Assembly (NCBI GenBank): GCA_021604585.1
Contig: BQJG01000001.1
Location: 62,001-126,000, forward strand
Direction: 5' to 3'
Length of the DNA: 64,000 nt
Source: Hyphococcus sp.
Lineage (GTDB): Bacteria > Pseudomonadota > Alphaproteobacteria > Caulobacterales > Parvularculaceae
Part shown: piece after piece, positions 33,872-43,194 of the stretch
Layout: the number at the start of each line of letters is the position of its first letter
Position numbering within the stretch: position 1 is the stretch's first letter
Translations under genes and position numbers: made by a program
Notes under the pieces: model-generated
The model's database searches: none
Seen by the model: only the letters and a program-made list of their open reading frames with translations
Told to the model about the DNA's origin: nothing

Positions 33872-35002
33872 GTGTCCGAGATAGCAACTTTCAGCGAACC
33901 CACCGTTCGCGCGAGCCAAGCGGCCTCGCGAGAGGGGTGGTTATTTTCCCCGACAATTGACTTTCTCGGCCTTGGGGGCGGCTCCCTGCTGGCGCTCGCA
34001 GCGATCACCCTGCTCACCAGTCCTGAGACCCATTATGCCGTCTTTTCCATTACTTCCTTGTGGCTGGCGAATATTGTTAACCACCCGCATTTCGCGCATT
34101 CCTACCAGATTTTTTACCGCAACTTTAAAAACAAACTGACGCACAAGGATTATCCGGCGGCCTTGCGCGCGAGATACGTCTTTTCAGGAATCATCGCGCC
34201 CATCTCCCTTGCCGTTTTCTTCGCTGCTTCGTTCGCCTTCTCTAGCCCGAAAGCGCTCGGCTACGGAGCGTCAATCATGTTCTTCATGGTGGGCTGGCAC
34301 TATGTGAAACAGGGCTACGGCATGGCGATGGTCGATGCTGTGCTCAAAAAGCGGTTTTTCAATAATCGAGAAAAGAATGCGCTCCTCTTGAATGCATATG
34401 CGACGTGGATCTTTGCATGGATGTTCGTCAACCGCATTATTTCAGAGCATAATTTCTTCGGTTTAGACATACCTGTCTTCAACGCGCCTGATTTTCTGTT
34501 GTATCCGGCCGCCGCCGCCGCCATAGCGTCAGCTGGCTGGACGGTATGCCTCCTTGGTCACGGTGCGCTCAACCAGGGCCGGCGCTATCCAGTGAACGGT
34601 CTTCTTGCTTATGGCGTCTCGTTGTATCCATGGCTCTTATTCGGCAAGATTAACCCCGTCTACTTTACCCTGGTTCCGCTGTTTCACTCACTTCAGTATA
34701 TGACCGTCGTTTGGCGATACGAACTCAACACCAATGAAAGTGAAACGAAAAGGAACCCGCTCGTCCATCTCGCACAATTTTACGGTTTCGCCGTTCTTCT
34801 CGGCGCCGTCGCATTTTGGGGCGCGCCGATTCTTCTCGCGGATATGTTTTCTTTCGATAACTCACCCTTTACTGGGTACTCCGTGCTGGCAGCCTTCTGG
34901 GCCTTCATCAATGTGCATCACTATCTGATGGACAACGTCATGTGGCGCAAAGGCAATCCCGATGTCGCCCAAAACCTGTTCGGAATGAAGCCCACTAAGT
35001 AA
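33872..35002 (+). CDS. histidine-rich multi-pass membrane protein of unknown function
   Basis: A 376-residue protein with about eight membrane spans. Conserved-looking histidines lie at membrane edges: HPHFAH (H71, H73, H76), GWHY (H143), FHSLQY (H272) and NVHHYLMD (H349, H350, with D354). Clusters of His near membrane boundaries are typical of di-iron desaturase/hydroxylase or haem membrane proteins, but the exact spacing fits no family I can name. The start is GTG at 33872. It stands alone between tRNA-Thr and the convergent pheT. Confidence 0.75.
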   Translation: MSEIATFSEPTVRASQAASREGWLFSPTIDFLGLGGGSLLALAAITLLTSPETHYAVFSITSLWLANIVNHPHFAHSYQIFYRNFKNKLTHKDYPAALRARYVFSGIIAPISLAVFFAASFAFSSPKALGYGASIMFFMVGWHYVKQGYGMAMVDAVLKKRFFNNREKNALLLNAYATWIFAWMFVNRIISEHNFFGLDIPVFNAPDFLLYPAAAAAIASAGWTVCLLGHGALNQGRRYPVNGLLAYGVSLYPWLLFGKINPVYFTLVPLFHSLQYMTVVWRYELNTNESETKRNPLVHLAQFYGFAVLLGAVAFWGAPILLADMFSFDNSPFTGYSVLAAFWAFINVHHYLMDNVMWRKGNPDVAQNLFGMKPTK

Positions 35003-35037
35003 GGCCTTACCGGACAACTCTTCGACATTCACATCTT

Positions 35038-37446
35038 TTAAGCGCGTAGGGCGCCGCCCGTCGCCTTTTCCACCTGGGCAACAATCCGCGCCGAAACCGC
35101 CTCAATCTCCTCGTCGGTGAGGGTTTTCTCGCGCGGCTGCAGCGTAACTTCGACCGCGAGCGATTTCTTGCCGTCGACGACGCCCTTGCCCTGATAGACG
35201 TCGAACAGGGATACCGCCGCGATCAGCTTTTTCTCCGCCCCGCGCACCGCCTTGAGCAGCGTTTCCGCCGTAACGCCTTCATCAACGACAAAGGCGAAGT
35301 CGCGGGTCAGCGGCAGCAGCTCCGACGCATCCATCGCAGGCTTGGTCTTGGCCGGCTTTTTCTTCGCTTCCGGAATCGCGTCGAGGAACGTTTCAAAACC
35401 GAAGATCGGGCCGTCTACGTCCATCGCTTTTAGAACCGCCGGATGGATCTCGCCGAAATGCGCCAGCGCTTTGGGTCCAAGCCTCAACACGCCGGACCGG
35501 CCAGGGTGGAAATAGCCCGGAGCGTCAGCAGATGCTTGCAGGCTGGCGACCGGCGCACCGGCGGCGTCGAGCGCAGCGATGGCGTCGGCCTTCACGGTGA
35601 ACACATCAGCGCTAGCGGACGCGCCCTGCCAGTGGCGTGGCGGCGCCGATGCGCGCGCGCCGCCCGCAGAATTCGAATGATCAGCGGGCTGATCACCGGC
35701 ATAAATCGGCGCGACTTCAAACAAGGCCAAGTCATCGCGGCCGCGATCGGCATTGCGTTGAAGCGCCGAGACCAGATTCGGCAGGAGCGACGACCGCATG
35801 ACGCCGAGATCGGAAGATATCGGGTTGGCGAGCACGAGCCCCTTCGCCTTGATTTCATTGGCGCTCATGAAAAGTTCTGCATGACGCCGATCAAGGAACG
35901 ACCATGTCACCGCTTCGAGCATGCCGCGCGCCGCCAGCGCCCGCCGGGCCATCCGGCGCCGGTCCTGGCTGACGGTCAGCTTTGGTGTTTCTACTGGCTT
36001 AAGCATCGGCAGCGTTTCAGTCGGCAAGTGCGCAAAGCCCGTGATGCGCGCGATCTCCTCGACAATGTCGGCCTTGCCTTCAATGTCGGGGCGCCAGGAC
36101 GGCGCGTCGACCTGCCACGGGTCGCTCTTGCGCACGGTGAATCCCAACGCCGTCAGGATTTTCTCCGCCTTCTCCGGCGCGACATCCATGCCGGTGAGGC
36201 GTTTCACTTCTGACGGCGGGAACAAAACGGTATTGTCCGTTTGCGGAATGCTTCCCGCCAGTTCAATCTCGCTGGGCTCGCCGCCGCAGAGGTCAAGCAC
36301 AAGCCGCGTCGCCATCTCGATGCCCGGCACGACGAATTCCGGATCGACGCCGCGCTCAAACCGGTAGCGCGCATCCGACGCAATGCCGGTTTTGCGGCCG
36401 GTTTTGGCGGTGCGCAGCGGGTCGAAATAGGCGCATTCAATGAAGACGTTTTTGGTGTCGGCGGAGCAACCGCTGTCTTCGCCGCCCATAATGCCGCCAA
36501 GACCGAGCACGGCGCGATCATCGGCGATGACGCACATGGTCTCGTCGACTTCATATTCTTTGCCGTCGAGAGCGAGGAATTTTTCGCCAGCCTTGCCGAG
36601 GCGCGCACGAATGACGCCATTCAGCTTGTCGGCGTCATAAACGTGAAACGGCCGCGCCCGGTCGTAGGATAGGTAGTTCGTCATATCGACCAGCGCGCTG
36701 ATCGGGCGCAAGCCGATGGCGCGCAACCGATCCTGCAGCCATTGCGGCGACGGGCCGTTCGTCACGCCGCGCACATAGCGGCCGGCGAAGGCGGGGCAAG
36801 CATTTTTCGCATCTTCGGGGAAGTCGAGTTCGACCTTTTGCGGGCATGGATAATCGCCCTTGATCGCGATTGGCGCAGGCGTAATCAGTTTGCCCAAGCC
36901 TGCCGCCGCCAGATCGCGCGCGACGCCATTAACGCCATTCGTATCCGGGCGGTTGGGCGTCACTTCAAAATCGATCACCGGATCGTTGGCGCCGAGCCAT
37001 TGCGCAACGGGATCCCCAACCTTGGACCCCGTCGGCGCCTCGATGATGCCGTCATGATCGTCACCGAGCTCCAGCTCGCGCACCGAACACATCATGCCGT
37101 GAGATTCAACCCCGCGGATTTTTGCTTTCGACAAAGTGACGTCAATGCCGGGAACGTATGACCCCACCGGCGCATAGGCGATCTTGATTCCGGCGCGCGC
37201 ATTCGGCGCGCCGCAGACAATCTGCATCTCGCCGTCCTTGGTGGCGACTTTACAAACCCGCAGTTTGTCCGCATCGGGATGCTTCTCGGCGTGCAAGACT
37301 TCGCCGATGGTGAAAGCAGCGAGTTTTTCCGCCGGGTTTTCGACCGACTCAACTTCAAGGCCGACGGCGACCATCGTCTCAACGATTTCATCGAGCGTGG
37401 CATCGGTTTCAAGATGCTCTTTGAGCCAGGAAAGGGTGAATTTCAT
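35038..37446 (-). CDS. pheT: phenylalanyl-tRNA synthetase beta subunit
   Basis: An 802-residue protein of normal length. It has the N-terminal MKFTLSWLKEHL, a tRNA-binding (EMAP-like) domain about 40-150, the B3/B4 editing domain with a RARPFHVYD segment, B5, the catalytic-like core with RRYRFERG-type sequence, and a C-terminal FDX-ACB domain. With PheS it forms the alpha2-beta2 enzyme that charges tRNA-Phe. The ATG at 37446 is used; 12 further codons upstream are not family-like. It is co-directional with pheS, with a small membrane protein gene between them. Confidence 0.96.
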   Translation of the reverse strand: MKFTLSWLKEHLETDATLDEIVETMVAVGLEVESVENPAEKLAAFTIGEVLHAEKHPDADKLRVCKVATKDGEMQIVCGAPNARAGIKIAYAPVGSYVPGIDVTLSKAKIRGVESHGMMCSVRELELGDDHDGIIEAPTGSKVGDPVAQWLGANDPVIDFEVTPNRPDTNGVNGVARDLAAAGLGKLITPAPIAIKGDYPCPQKVELDFPEDAKNACPAFAGRYVRGVTNGPSPQWLQDRLRAIGLRPISALVDMTNYLSYDRARPFHVYDADKLNGVIRARLGKAGEKFLALDGKEYEVDETMCVIADDRAVLGLGGIMGGEDSGCSADTKNVFIECAYFDPLRTAKTGRKTGIASDARYRFERGVDPEFVVPGIEMATRLVLDLCGGEPSEIELAGSIPQTDNTVLFPPSEVKRLTGMDVAPEKAEKILTALGFTVRKSDPWQVDAPSWRPDIEGKADIVEEIARITGFAHLPTETLPMLKPVETPKLTVSQDRRRMARRALAARGMLEAVTWSFLDRRHAELFMSANEIKAKGLVLANPISSDLGVMRSSLLPNLVSALQRNADRGRDDLALFEVAPIYAGDQPADHSNSAGGARASAPPRHWQGASASADVFTVKADAIAALDAAGAPVASLQASADAPGYFHPGRSGVLRLGPKALAHFGEIHPAVLKAMDVDGPIFGFETFLDAIPEAKKKPAKTKPAMDASELLPLTRDFAFVVDEGVTAETLLKAVRGAEKKLIAAVSLFDVYQGKGVVDGKKSLAVEVTLQPREKTLTDEEIEAVSARIVAQVEKATGGALRA

Positions 37447-37450
37447 AATG

Positions 37451-37846
37451 TTATTCCATGGAGCGGGGAAAGGCGTCGCCACGCCATTTGGGGCTGAACG
37501 TCATGATGCCAAGAACGATATAGATGATGGCGCCGAGGAAAAGGCCGACCGGCCCGCCAATGAGAAGGGTCTTGCGCAGCGCGAACTGCGTCCCGTCGAC
37601 ACCGCAGGCATCGCACCACAACACGCTGCTGGCGACATCGTACAAGACAAACGAAAGCAACAGGATCAACGCGCAGCCGATCGAAAACACGACAAAGCCC
37701 GTTAGACGCACACCGAATGTGGCGCGCGCGAGATAGAAATAGAGGCCGGTCACGTAGACGGAAAACATCGTGAAGCCAAGGCCGAGCACGGCCACCGCCG
37801 CCTCGACGAAGTAGACCTGCAAAGTCGAGTATTCGATTGCGGACAT
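37451..37846 (-). CDS. small four-span membrane protein between pheS and pheT
   Basis: A 131-residue protein with four membrane spans (about 10-33, 45-67, 75-82 and 98-122) and a CDACGVDG segment with two close cysteines. The start at 37846 is chosen because AAGGA lies 9 bases upstream; an in-frame ATG at 37855 has that site touching it. It ends 4 bp before pheT, so it belongs to the pheS-x-pheT operon. The family and function are unknown. An inserted gene between pheS and pheT is uncommon. Confidence 0.7.
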   Translation of the reverse strand: MSAIEYSTLQVYFVEAAVAVLGLGFTMFSVYVTGLYFYLARATFGVRLTGFVVFSIGCALILLLSFVLYDVASSVLWCDACGVDGTQFALRKTLLIGGPVGLFLGAIIYIVLGIMTFSPKWRGDAFPRSME

Positions 37847-37858
37847 GACCCACATTCC

Positions 37859-38935
37859 TTACCGGCTCAACCCCGTCGCCAAATTCGGCTGGTCTCCCGC
37901 GTCGAAACCATAATGCTCCAGCCAGCGCGCATCAGCAGCGAAGAAATCGCGCAGATCGGGAATGCCGTATTTCAGCATGGCGAGGCGATCAACGCCCATG
38001 CCCCAGGCAAAACCCTGATATTCGTCAGGATCGAGCCCGCAATTTTTCAGCACATTCGGATGCACCATGCCGCAGCCGAGAATCTCCATCCAATCGGCGC
38101 CCTGCCCGAAGCGAACTTCTTTGCCGACACGCTCATATTGCACGTCCATTTCCGCCGAAGGCTCCGTGAACGGAAAGAAATGCGGACGAAACCGCGTTTT
38201 TACGTCGTCAATTTCAAAAAAGGTTTTGATAAAGGCTTCGAGCGTCCCCTTGAGGTGGCCCATATGGGCTTCCTTGTCGATGACGAGGCCTTCGACCTGA
38301 TGGAACATCGGCGTGTGAGTCTGGTCACTGTCGCAACGGAAGGTGCGGCCCGGAATGATGATCCGGATCGGCGGTTTTTGCGTCATCATGGTGCGGATCT
38401 GCACTGGCGAGGTATGTGTGCGCAGCAGCATGCGCGAGCCGTCTTCCTTCGGCTCGAAGAAAAAGGTGTCGTGCATCTCGCGCGCCGGGTGATCGGCCGG
38501 GAAGTTAAGCGCCGTGAAATTATGAAAATCGTCTTCGATGTCCGGTCCTTCGGCGACATCGAAACCCATGGCGGAAAAGATCGCGACGATTTCTTCCGTG
38601 ACTTGACTAACGGGGTGGATCTTTCCCTTAGGTTCGGGGCGAATAGGGAGAGTCACATCGACTTTTTCAGTGGCGAGACGCGCATCGAGCGCCGCCGTTT
38701 CCAGCGCGGCTTTTTTCGCTTCTATTGCATCGGTGATGCGGTTTTTAAGACCGTTGAGCGCCGGACCCATTTCCTTGCGCTCTTCCGGGCTCATCTTGCC
38801 GAGCGTTTTCATCCGCTCGGATACGGCGCCTTTTTTGCCAATGGCGGCGACACGCAGTTCCTCAAGCGTGGCGATTGAGTCAGCGGCGGCGATTTTCGCC
38901 GACAAATCCTGTTCGAGTTTTTCAATGTCGGACAT
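37859..38935 (-). CDS. pheS: phenylalanyl-tRNA synthetase alpha subunit
   Basis: A 358-residue class II synthetase subunit with an N-terminal coiled coil (1-85). Class II motif 2 lies around RTHTSPVQIRTM, the phenylalanine pocket includes FQGFAWGMG, and motif 3 is GMGVDRLAMLKYGI. Length is normal. It lies upstream of pheT on the same strand and downstream of rpmI-rplT, the order seen in many bacteria. Confidence 0.97.
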   Translation of the reverse strand: MSDIEKLEQDLSAKIAAADSIATLEELRVAAIGKKGAVSERMKTLGKMSPEERKEMGPALNGLKNRITDAIEAKKAALETAALDARLATEKVDVTLPIRPEPKGKIHPVSQVTEEIVAIFSAMGFDVAEGPDIEDDFHNFTALNFPADHPAREMHDTFFFEPKEDGSRMLLRTHTSPVQIRTMMTQKPPIRIIIPGRTFRCDSDQTHTPMFHQVEGLVIDKEAHMGHLKGTLEAFIKTFFEIDDVKTRFRPHFFPFTEPSAEMDVQYERVGKEVRFGQGADWMEILGCGMVHPNVLKNCGLDPDEYQGFAWGMGVDRLAMLKYGIPDLRDFFAADARWLEHYGFDAGDQPNLATGLSR

Positions 38936-38951
38936 GCCGTCCGGTCTCCGT

Positions 38952-39314
38952 CTATCTTTGCGATTTTATTTCCAAAAAATCACAGGTTTTATCGTCATAT
39001 AAAGCGGCAGTTCGTCCCGCAGATACTATTAACAAATCAGAATCTTCGTTGAGGAGAGCTGGTTCGTAATAGATCATAATTTTGTTATCAGAAAAAAACA
39101 CCATCAAGCGATATTCATACTCATCGCTTTTGATTGTTCCGATATCTTGTTTGATTTCCTCGGGCAGTCTTTTTTTAGCATCAAGGAAAAGGGAAGCGAG
39201 ATCGCAATTTGTAGGCGCATCATTCAACTGATCTTCCGTGAACGGCCCTACGCCAACCAACGGGGCGCAAAACCCTGAGAGCAAGAAAGCTATTACCAAC
39301 AATCGGATTTTCAT
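38952..39314 (-). CDS. small secreted hypothetical protein
   Basis: A 120-residue protein with a signal peptide (about 1-20) and a mature part with two cysteines (NCDLASLF and KTCDFLEI) that could pair. GAGGG lies 5 bases before the ATG at 39314. The DNA is clearly lower in GC than pheS and rplT on either side, and the gene follows the rplT terminator, so it is probably a recent insertion with its own expression. No family is recognised. Confidence 0.6.
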   Translation of the reverse strand: MKIRLLVIAFLLSGFCAPLVGVGPFTEDQLNDAPTNCDLASLFLDAKKRLPEEIKQDIGTIKSDEYEYRLMVFFSDNKIMIYYEPALLNEDSDLLIVSAGRTAALYDDKTCDFLEIKSQR

Positions 39315-39325
39315 CGCTGCCCTCA

Positions 39326-39359
39326 AAGAAAAAGCGTCACTCGTTGCCGAATGACGCTT
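39326..39359 (-). terminator. intrinsic terminator of rpmI-rplT
   Basis: On the minus strand AAGCGTCA and TGACGCTT form an 8-bp stem with a 12-nt loop, followed by TTTCTTT. It lies about 64 bp after rplT and before the secreted hypothetical gene. Confidence 0.75.
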
Positions 39360-39422
39360 AATCGAATTTGTCCGTAAACGTCACCCGGTTGCTGGTTGGC
39401 GAGGCCGGGAAACGAAAAGGGG

Positions 39423-39779
39423 TTAAGCGAGCGCCGCTTTCGCCTTTTCCGCCAGGGCCTTGAACGCCTCGGGCTCTTTCACGGCGATGTCGGCGAGAAC
39501 CTTGCGGTCAACCTCGACGCCAGCCTTGGAGAGCCCGTCGATAAATCGGGCATAGGTGAAGTCGAGCTCGCGGCAGGCCGCGTTGATGCGCTGGATCCAG
39601 AGCGAGCGGAAATTCCGCTTTCTGACGCGGCGGTCGCGATAGGCGTATTGGCCGGCCTTCTCCACCGCCTGATTGGCGACGCGGAAGGTGTTCTTGCGGC
39701 GGCCGTAATAGCCTTTGGCGTTGCCGATGATTTTCTTGTGGCGGGCGCGAGCGGTGACGCCTCTTTTCACACGTGACAT
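39423..39779 (-). CDS. rplT: 50S ribosomal protein L20
   Basis: A 118-residue, very basic protein with the L20 pattern: MSRVKRGVTARARHKKI, AKGYYGRRKNTFRVANQAVE, YAYRDRRVRKRNFRSLWIQR and INAACRELDFTYARFI. L20 binds 23S rRNA early in 50S assembly and autoregulates its operon in several bacteria. It follows rpmI by 12 bp. infC is not upstream here. Confidence 0.98.
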   Translation of the reverse strand: MSRVKRGVTARARHKKIIGNAKGYYGRRKNTFRVANQAVEKAGQYAYRDRRVRKRNFRSLWIQRINAACRELDFTYARFIDGLSKAGVEVDRKVLADIAVKEPEAFKALAEKAKAALA

Positions 39780-39791
39780 GAGTGCGTCTCC

Positions 39792-39992
39792 TTAGCGGTT
39801 ATAGGGCATGTATTTTTTGACGATCCGAGCGTCCTGATCCGAAAGCACATCCATGCCGCGGTTCTGGCGGATGTTTTTCGGGGTGCGCTTGATCATGCCG
39901 TGCCGCTTGCCGGCGACGCCGGCTTTGACTTTGCCGGTTCCGGTCATCTTAAAGCGCTTTTTAGCGCCTGACTTGGTCTTCATTTTGGGCAT
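39792..39992 (-). CDS. rpmI: 50S ribosomal protein L35
   Basis: A 66-residue basic protein: MPKMKTKSGAKKRFKMTGTG, VKAGVAGKRHGMIKRTPKNI, RQNRGMDVLSDQDARIVKKY, the full L35 sequence type. The ATG at 39992 gives the normal length; the frame is open upstream but non-coding. It is the first gene of rpmI-rplT. Confidence 0.98.
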   Translation of the reverse strand: MPKMKTKSGAKKRFKMTGTGKVKAGVAGKRHGMIKRTPKNIRQNRGMDVLSDQDARIVKKYMPYNR

Positions 39993-40012
39993 TTTGCTTT
40001 TCCTACTCTTTT

Positions 40013-40040
40013 CCCCTGAATTCGGGGGGCCCTTTCGGGC
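40013..40040 (-). promoter_or_regulatory. two adjacent hairpins in the rpmI leader
   Basis: On the minus strand GCCC-GAAA-GGGC (40029-40040, GNRA-type loop) is followed at once by a 4-bp stem with a GAATTCA loop (40013-40027), about 20 bases before rpmI. Ribosomal protein L20 regulates its operon through leader RNA structure in other bacteria, so an L20-responsive leader is possible. The rest of the 39993-40377 gap shows no gene. Confidence 0.3.
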
Positions 40041-40377
40041 GCGCAACAAGACCGCCAAGGCATGCCATATGGCCCGGCGACCGGTTAGAAGGCGCGGGTT
40101 ATACCCCGCAGAGCCCGCAAGGCAAGGGATTTCGCAGCCGCAATAGAAGAAAATCGCCACTCAAAATACCAGAAACGCAGAATAACCCCTTTTGAACCGA
40201 GCGCCCCGGCATTGGTCCAGGACAGCATCATTGCACCAGTTTTATGTGAAGAGACCTGTCCCAAAGGCGTTCTTGCCGCAGGGCGCCGTGACAGCCCCAT
40301 TGCCGCGCGCTAGCATCTTTCAGGGGCGCGCAATCATCTCCAAACAGGGTAACGAAAAAACAGGTGGGGCGCAGTTA

Positions 40378-41340
40378 GTGCGAGGAATTTTCAAGGTTAT
40401 TTGGGCTGCAGCGCTTGCCTCGACGGGGCTCGGACACGCGGCGCACGCACACCCGATGTCAGGCGCCGAGCCCTATGATTCGGTCCCTTATCGGATCGAA
40501 TACCAAGGTTGGATCACTGTTAACGCAACTGTGAACGGCGACGGGCCAAACGACTTTATCGTCGATTCTGGTGCAACCATCACATCCGTTTTCTCCAATC
40601 TTGCAGCGCGGCAGTCATTTTCGCCGGCCGCACGCGGCCCCATCCGCATTTTGGGCCTAACAAGCACCCAACAATTGCCTGCCTTCCAACTTGGCGAGAT
40701 TACCGTTGGTATAAGCCGGCTGGAGAAGCATGTCGGCGTTATTCTTCCCGATTGGGCGCCTCCCAACACACCGCCCCAAGGCGTGCTCGGCCTCGACCTC
40801 CTCACCCGCTACATGGTGATGGTGGATGCCGATGTGAATGAGATCAAATTCTATCCGCCAGAGACTCTCGTACCGAAACCGAAAAGTTCCGGCTGGACCC
40901 GCACCCAAATGACGCCCCATTACATTGCGGACCAGTCAACTCCGCTATACAGAATCAACGTCAATGTTCGCGGCATCCAAATACCCTGCGTCGTTGACCT
41001 CGGCGCATCAGGAACGGTATTCAATGAACCGGCTCTTCGGGCGATGACAGCCGGCATTCGCATCAATGGCTGGGGGCTGCGCGGCTCCTCGCAAGCCTCT
41101 CATCTGAACGACGTGTTCGACAATTCCCAAAGAGCAAAAGCCGTCAAAATAACGAGTCTGAAGATCGGCAAGGCTCGCTGGCGCAACGAGACGTTTTTGG
41201 TCTATGACGCTGAGATTTTCCAGGACCTAGGCGCAAGTGCAAAACCTTTTTGCCTCGTCGGCGCTGACTTGCTCAGAGGCCGGAGTTTTATATTCGATTT
41301 CGCCAACGAACGTTTCTATGTTGGGCCGGATTCAAATTAG
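40378..41340 (+). CDS. secreted retropepsin-like aspartic protease, two active motifs
   Basis: From GTG at 40378 the protein is 320 residues with a signal peptide (cut near HAAHAHP). Two aspartic protease motifs are present: IVDSGA at residues 62-67 and VVDLGAS at about 206-212, each followed by hydrophobic-hydrophobic-Gly patterns (GVLGLDLL and VGADLL). A single-chain protein with two retropepsin-like halves is inferred, active in the periplasm or outside. The frame is open to TTG 40192, but that would bury the signal peptide; GGTGGGG lies 9 bases before the GTG. Confidence 0.82.
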   Translation: MRGIFKVIWAAALASTGLGHAAHAHPMSGAEPYDSVPYRIEYQGWITVNATVNGDGPNDFIVDSGATITSVFSNLAARQSFSPAARGPIRILGLTSTQQLPAFQLGEITVGISRLEKHVGVILPDWAPPNTPPQGVLGLDLLTRYMVMVDADVNEIKFYPPETLVPKPKSSGWTRTQMTPHYIADQSTPLYRINVNVRGIQIPCVVDLGASGTVFNEPALRAMTAGIRINGWGLRGSSQASHLNDVFDNSQRAKAVKITSLKIGKARWRNETFLVYDAEIFQDLGASAKPFCLVGADLLRGRSFIFDFANERFYVGPDSN

Positions 41341-41391
41341 AAATTGCGCTTCGCGATCAACTCGTGAAAAAATCTAAAATGGAGATAGACG

Positions 41392-42702
41392 ATGAAACGC
41401 CTGATTGTGTCGGCGCTTTTTTGCGCAACCCCGCTCACTGCAAATGCGGCTGATTACAGTGTTGTCCACGCAGGGCGGCTGCTGGCAACGCCGGGCGGCG
41501 CGGTGACGCAAAACCAAACCGTCATCATCAAGGACGGACGCGTCGATCGAATCGAAAATGGCTTCACCTCAGCCGGTGCGATTGGCGCTGATGCAGATGA
41601 CAGCATCGCAATCCACGATCTCAGCAATATGTTTGTGATGCCGGGCCTCATCGATGGCCATGTTCATATCACCAGCGAGAACAATCCGAAAGCGCGGCTG
41701 CAGCGCGTGGAAATGTCCGAAGCCGATCGAGCGATGATGGGCGCAGGCTTCGCAAAGAAAACATTGATGGCGGGCTTCACCACTGTACGCGATGTCGGCG
41801 CTGGATCATCGGATGCAATCTTCGCCTTGCGTGACGGCATCGCTCGCGGCGACGTAACCGGTCCGCGTATTTTCGCTTCTGGCGCAACGATTTCCGTTAC
41901 TGGCGGGCATGGTGACGGCACGCAAGGATACAATGACGATATCGCCAACATTTTGCATTCCATAGGCGTCTGCGACGGCGCTGCGGAATGCCGAAAGGCG
42001 GTGCGCGAACAAGTTCGGCGCGGCGCCGATCACATCAAACTGACGGCGACAGCGGGCGTGCTCTCGAATACTTCAGCCGGGCTGGAACAGCAGTTTTTTG
42101 ACGATGAGCTGAAAGCTATTATGGACTCCGCCCACGCCATGGGGCGCAAGGTCACGGCGCATGCCCACGGCGTCAATGGCATCAACGCAGCGTTGAAAGC
42201 CGGCGTCGATTCCATTGAGCACGGCACCTATCTCGATAATGAATCGATCCGATTGTTCAAGCGCAATAATGCGTATCTGGTGCCGACAATTCTTGCGGGC
42301 GTTACCGTCGCGGAATGGGCTGCTGATCCGAATTCCTTCCTGTTGCCGCCGCAACGAGCGAAGGCTGCCGAAGTCGGCCCCAAAATGCTCGATATGGCGC
42401 GCCGGGCTCATGAAGGCGACGTCAAAATCGCTTTTGGCACCGACACGGGCGTGTCCAAGCATGGCGAAAACGCTCGCGAGTTTGCGCTACTTGTTCAAGC
42501 AGGCTTGTCGCCCATGGAAGCGATCCACTCGGCAACCATCGCGATCGCCGACAATATGGGAAAATCAGACGTGCTCGGATCAATTGCGCCTGGCAAGTAT
42601 GGTGACTTGGTCGCAGTGGAGGGCAATCCCCTTTCCGACATCACCGAGCTTGAAGATATTGACTTCGTGATGAAAGAAGGCGTCGTTTACAAAACGAAAT
42701 AA
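41392..42702 (+). CDS. secreted amidohydrolase-family metallohydrolase (Xaa-Pro dipeptidase/imidazolonepropionase-like)
   Basis: A 436-residue protein with a signal peptide (1-20). The amidohydrolase fold markers are GLIDGHVH (H90 and H92), KLTATAGV with a candidate carboxylated lysine near 214, HAHG near 258, SIEHGTY near 279, and the catalytic Asp in AFGTDTGVSKHG near 350. Secreted members of this group cleave dipeptides with C-terminal proline or basic residues. GGAG lies 6 bases before the ATG. It is convergent with the Lrp-type gene, 9 bp away, and 51 bp after the aspartic protease, so the two secreted hydrolases may be co-transcribed. Confidence 0.9.
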   Translation: MKRLIVSALFCATPLTANAADYSVVHAGRLLATPGGAVTQNQTVIIKDGRVDRIENGFTSAGAIGADADDSIAIHDLSNMFVMPGLIDGHVHITSENNPKARLQRVEMSEADRAMMGAGFAKKTLMAGFTTVRDVGAGSSDAIFALRDGIARGDVTGPRIFASGATISVTGGHGDGTQGYNDDIANILHSIGVCDGAAECRKAVREQVRRGADHIKLTATAGVLSNTSAGLEQQFFDDELKAIMDSAHAMGRKVTAHAHGVNGINAALKAGVDSIEHGTYLDNESIRLFKRNNAYLVPTILAGVTVAEWAADPNSFLLPPQRAKAAEVGPKMLDMARRAHEGDVKIAFGTDTGVSKHGENAREFALLVQAGLSPMEAIHSATIAIADNMGKSDVLGSIAPGKYGDLVAVEGNPLSDITELEDIDFVMKEGVVYKTK

Positions 42703-42711
42703 CGTCCGTCT

Positions 42712-43170
42712 TTAGACATAATCCAGCGGCAGCTCTGTCGTAGATTTGAGCTCCTCCATTGAAAAAGTGGAGGTGACGTCAGAGAATTCCGCCGTTGTGA
42801 TCAACCGCTTATAGACGCGGTCAAACTGCGCCATGTCCGGCGCGACGACTTTCATCAGATAGTCGACGTCGCCGCTCATTCGGTAAACTTCGACAATTTC
42901 CGGAATGCGCCGGATGCCGTCGCCAAAGTTTTTCAGCCAAGCCTCCGTGTGGTGCGCGGTCTTGACCGAAATGAAGGCCGTCAGGGTGAGGTTGAGCACG
43001 TCCTTATCTGCCAGCGCCACCCGTTTGCGGATGACGCCCTCTTCCTCCAGCTTTTTGATCCGCCGCCAGCAAGGGGTCGCGGACAGCCCCACTGCCTCGG
43101 CGATCTCACTAACCGGAGTGCTTGAGTCGCGCTGCAGTAGCGCCAAAATTGCCTTATCTGTGCTATCCAT
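42712..43170 (-). CDS. Lrp/AsnC-family regulator
   Basis: A 152-residue protein with an N-terminal winged helix-turn-helix (MDSTDKAILALLQRDSSTPV, SEIAEAVGLSATPCWRRIKK) and a C-terminal RAM ligand-binding domain with MSGDVDYLMKVV near 100. Such regulators respond to amino acids and often control neighbouring transport or catabolic genes and themselves. The ATG at 43170 gives the standard length. A perfect dyad upstream may be its operator. Confidence 0.93.
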   Translation of the reverse strand: MDSTDKAILALLQRDSSTPVSEIAEAVGLSATPCWRRIKKLEEEGVIRKRVALADKDVLNLTLTAFISVKTAHHTEAWLKNFGDGIRRIPEIVEVYRMSGDVDYLMKVVAPDMAQFDRVYKRLITTAEFSDVTSTFSMEELKSTTELPLDYV

Positions 43171-43194
43171 TCTAATATATATACCGATCTTAGA

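Noticed and set aside
36742..37161. plus-strand frames inside pheT
   Set aside because: They are antisense to a full-length, well-conserved synthetase gene.
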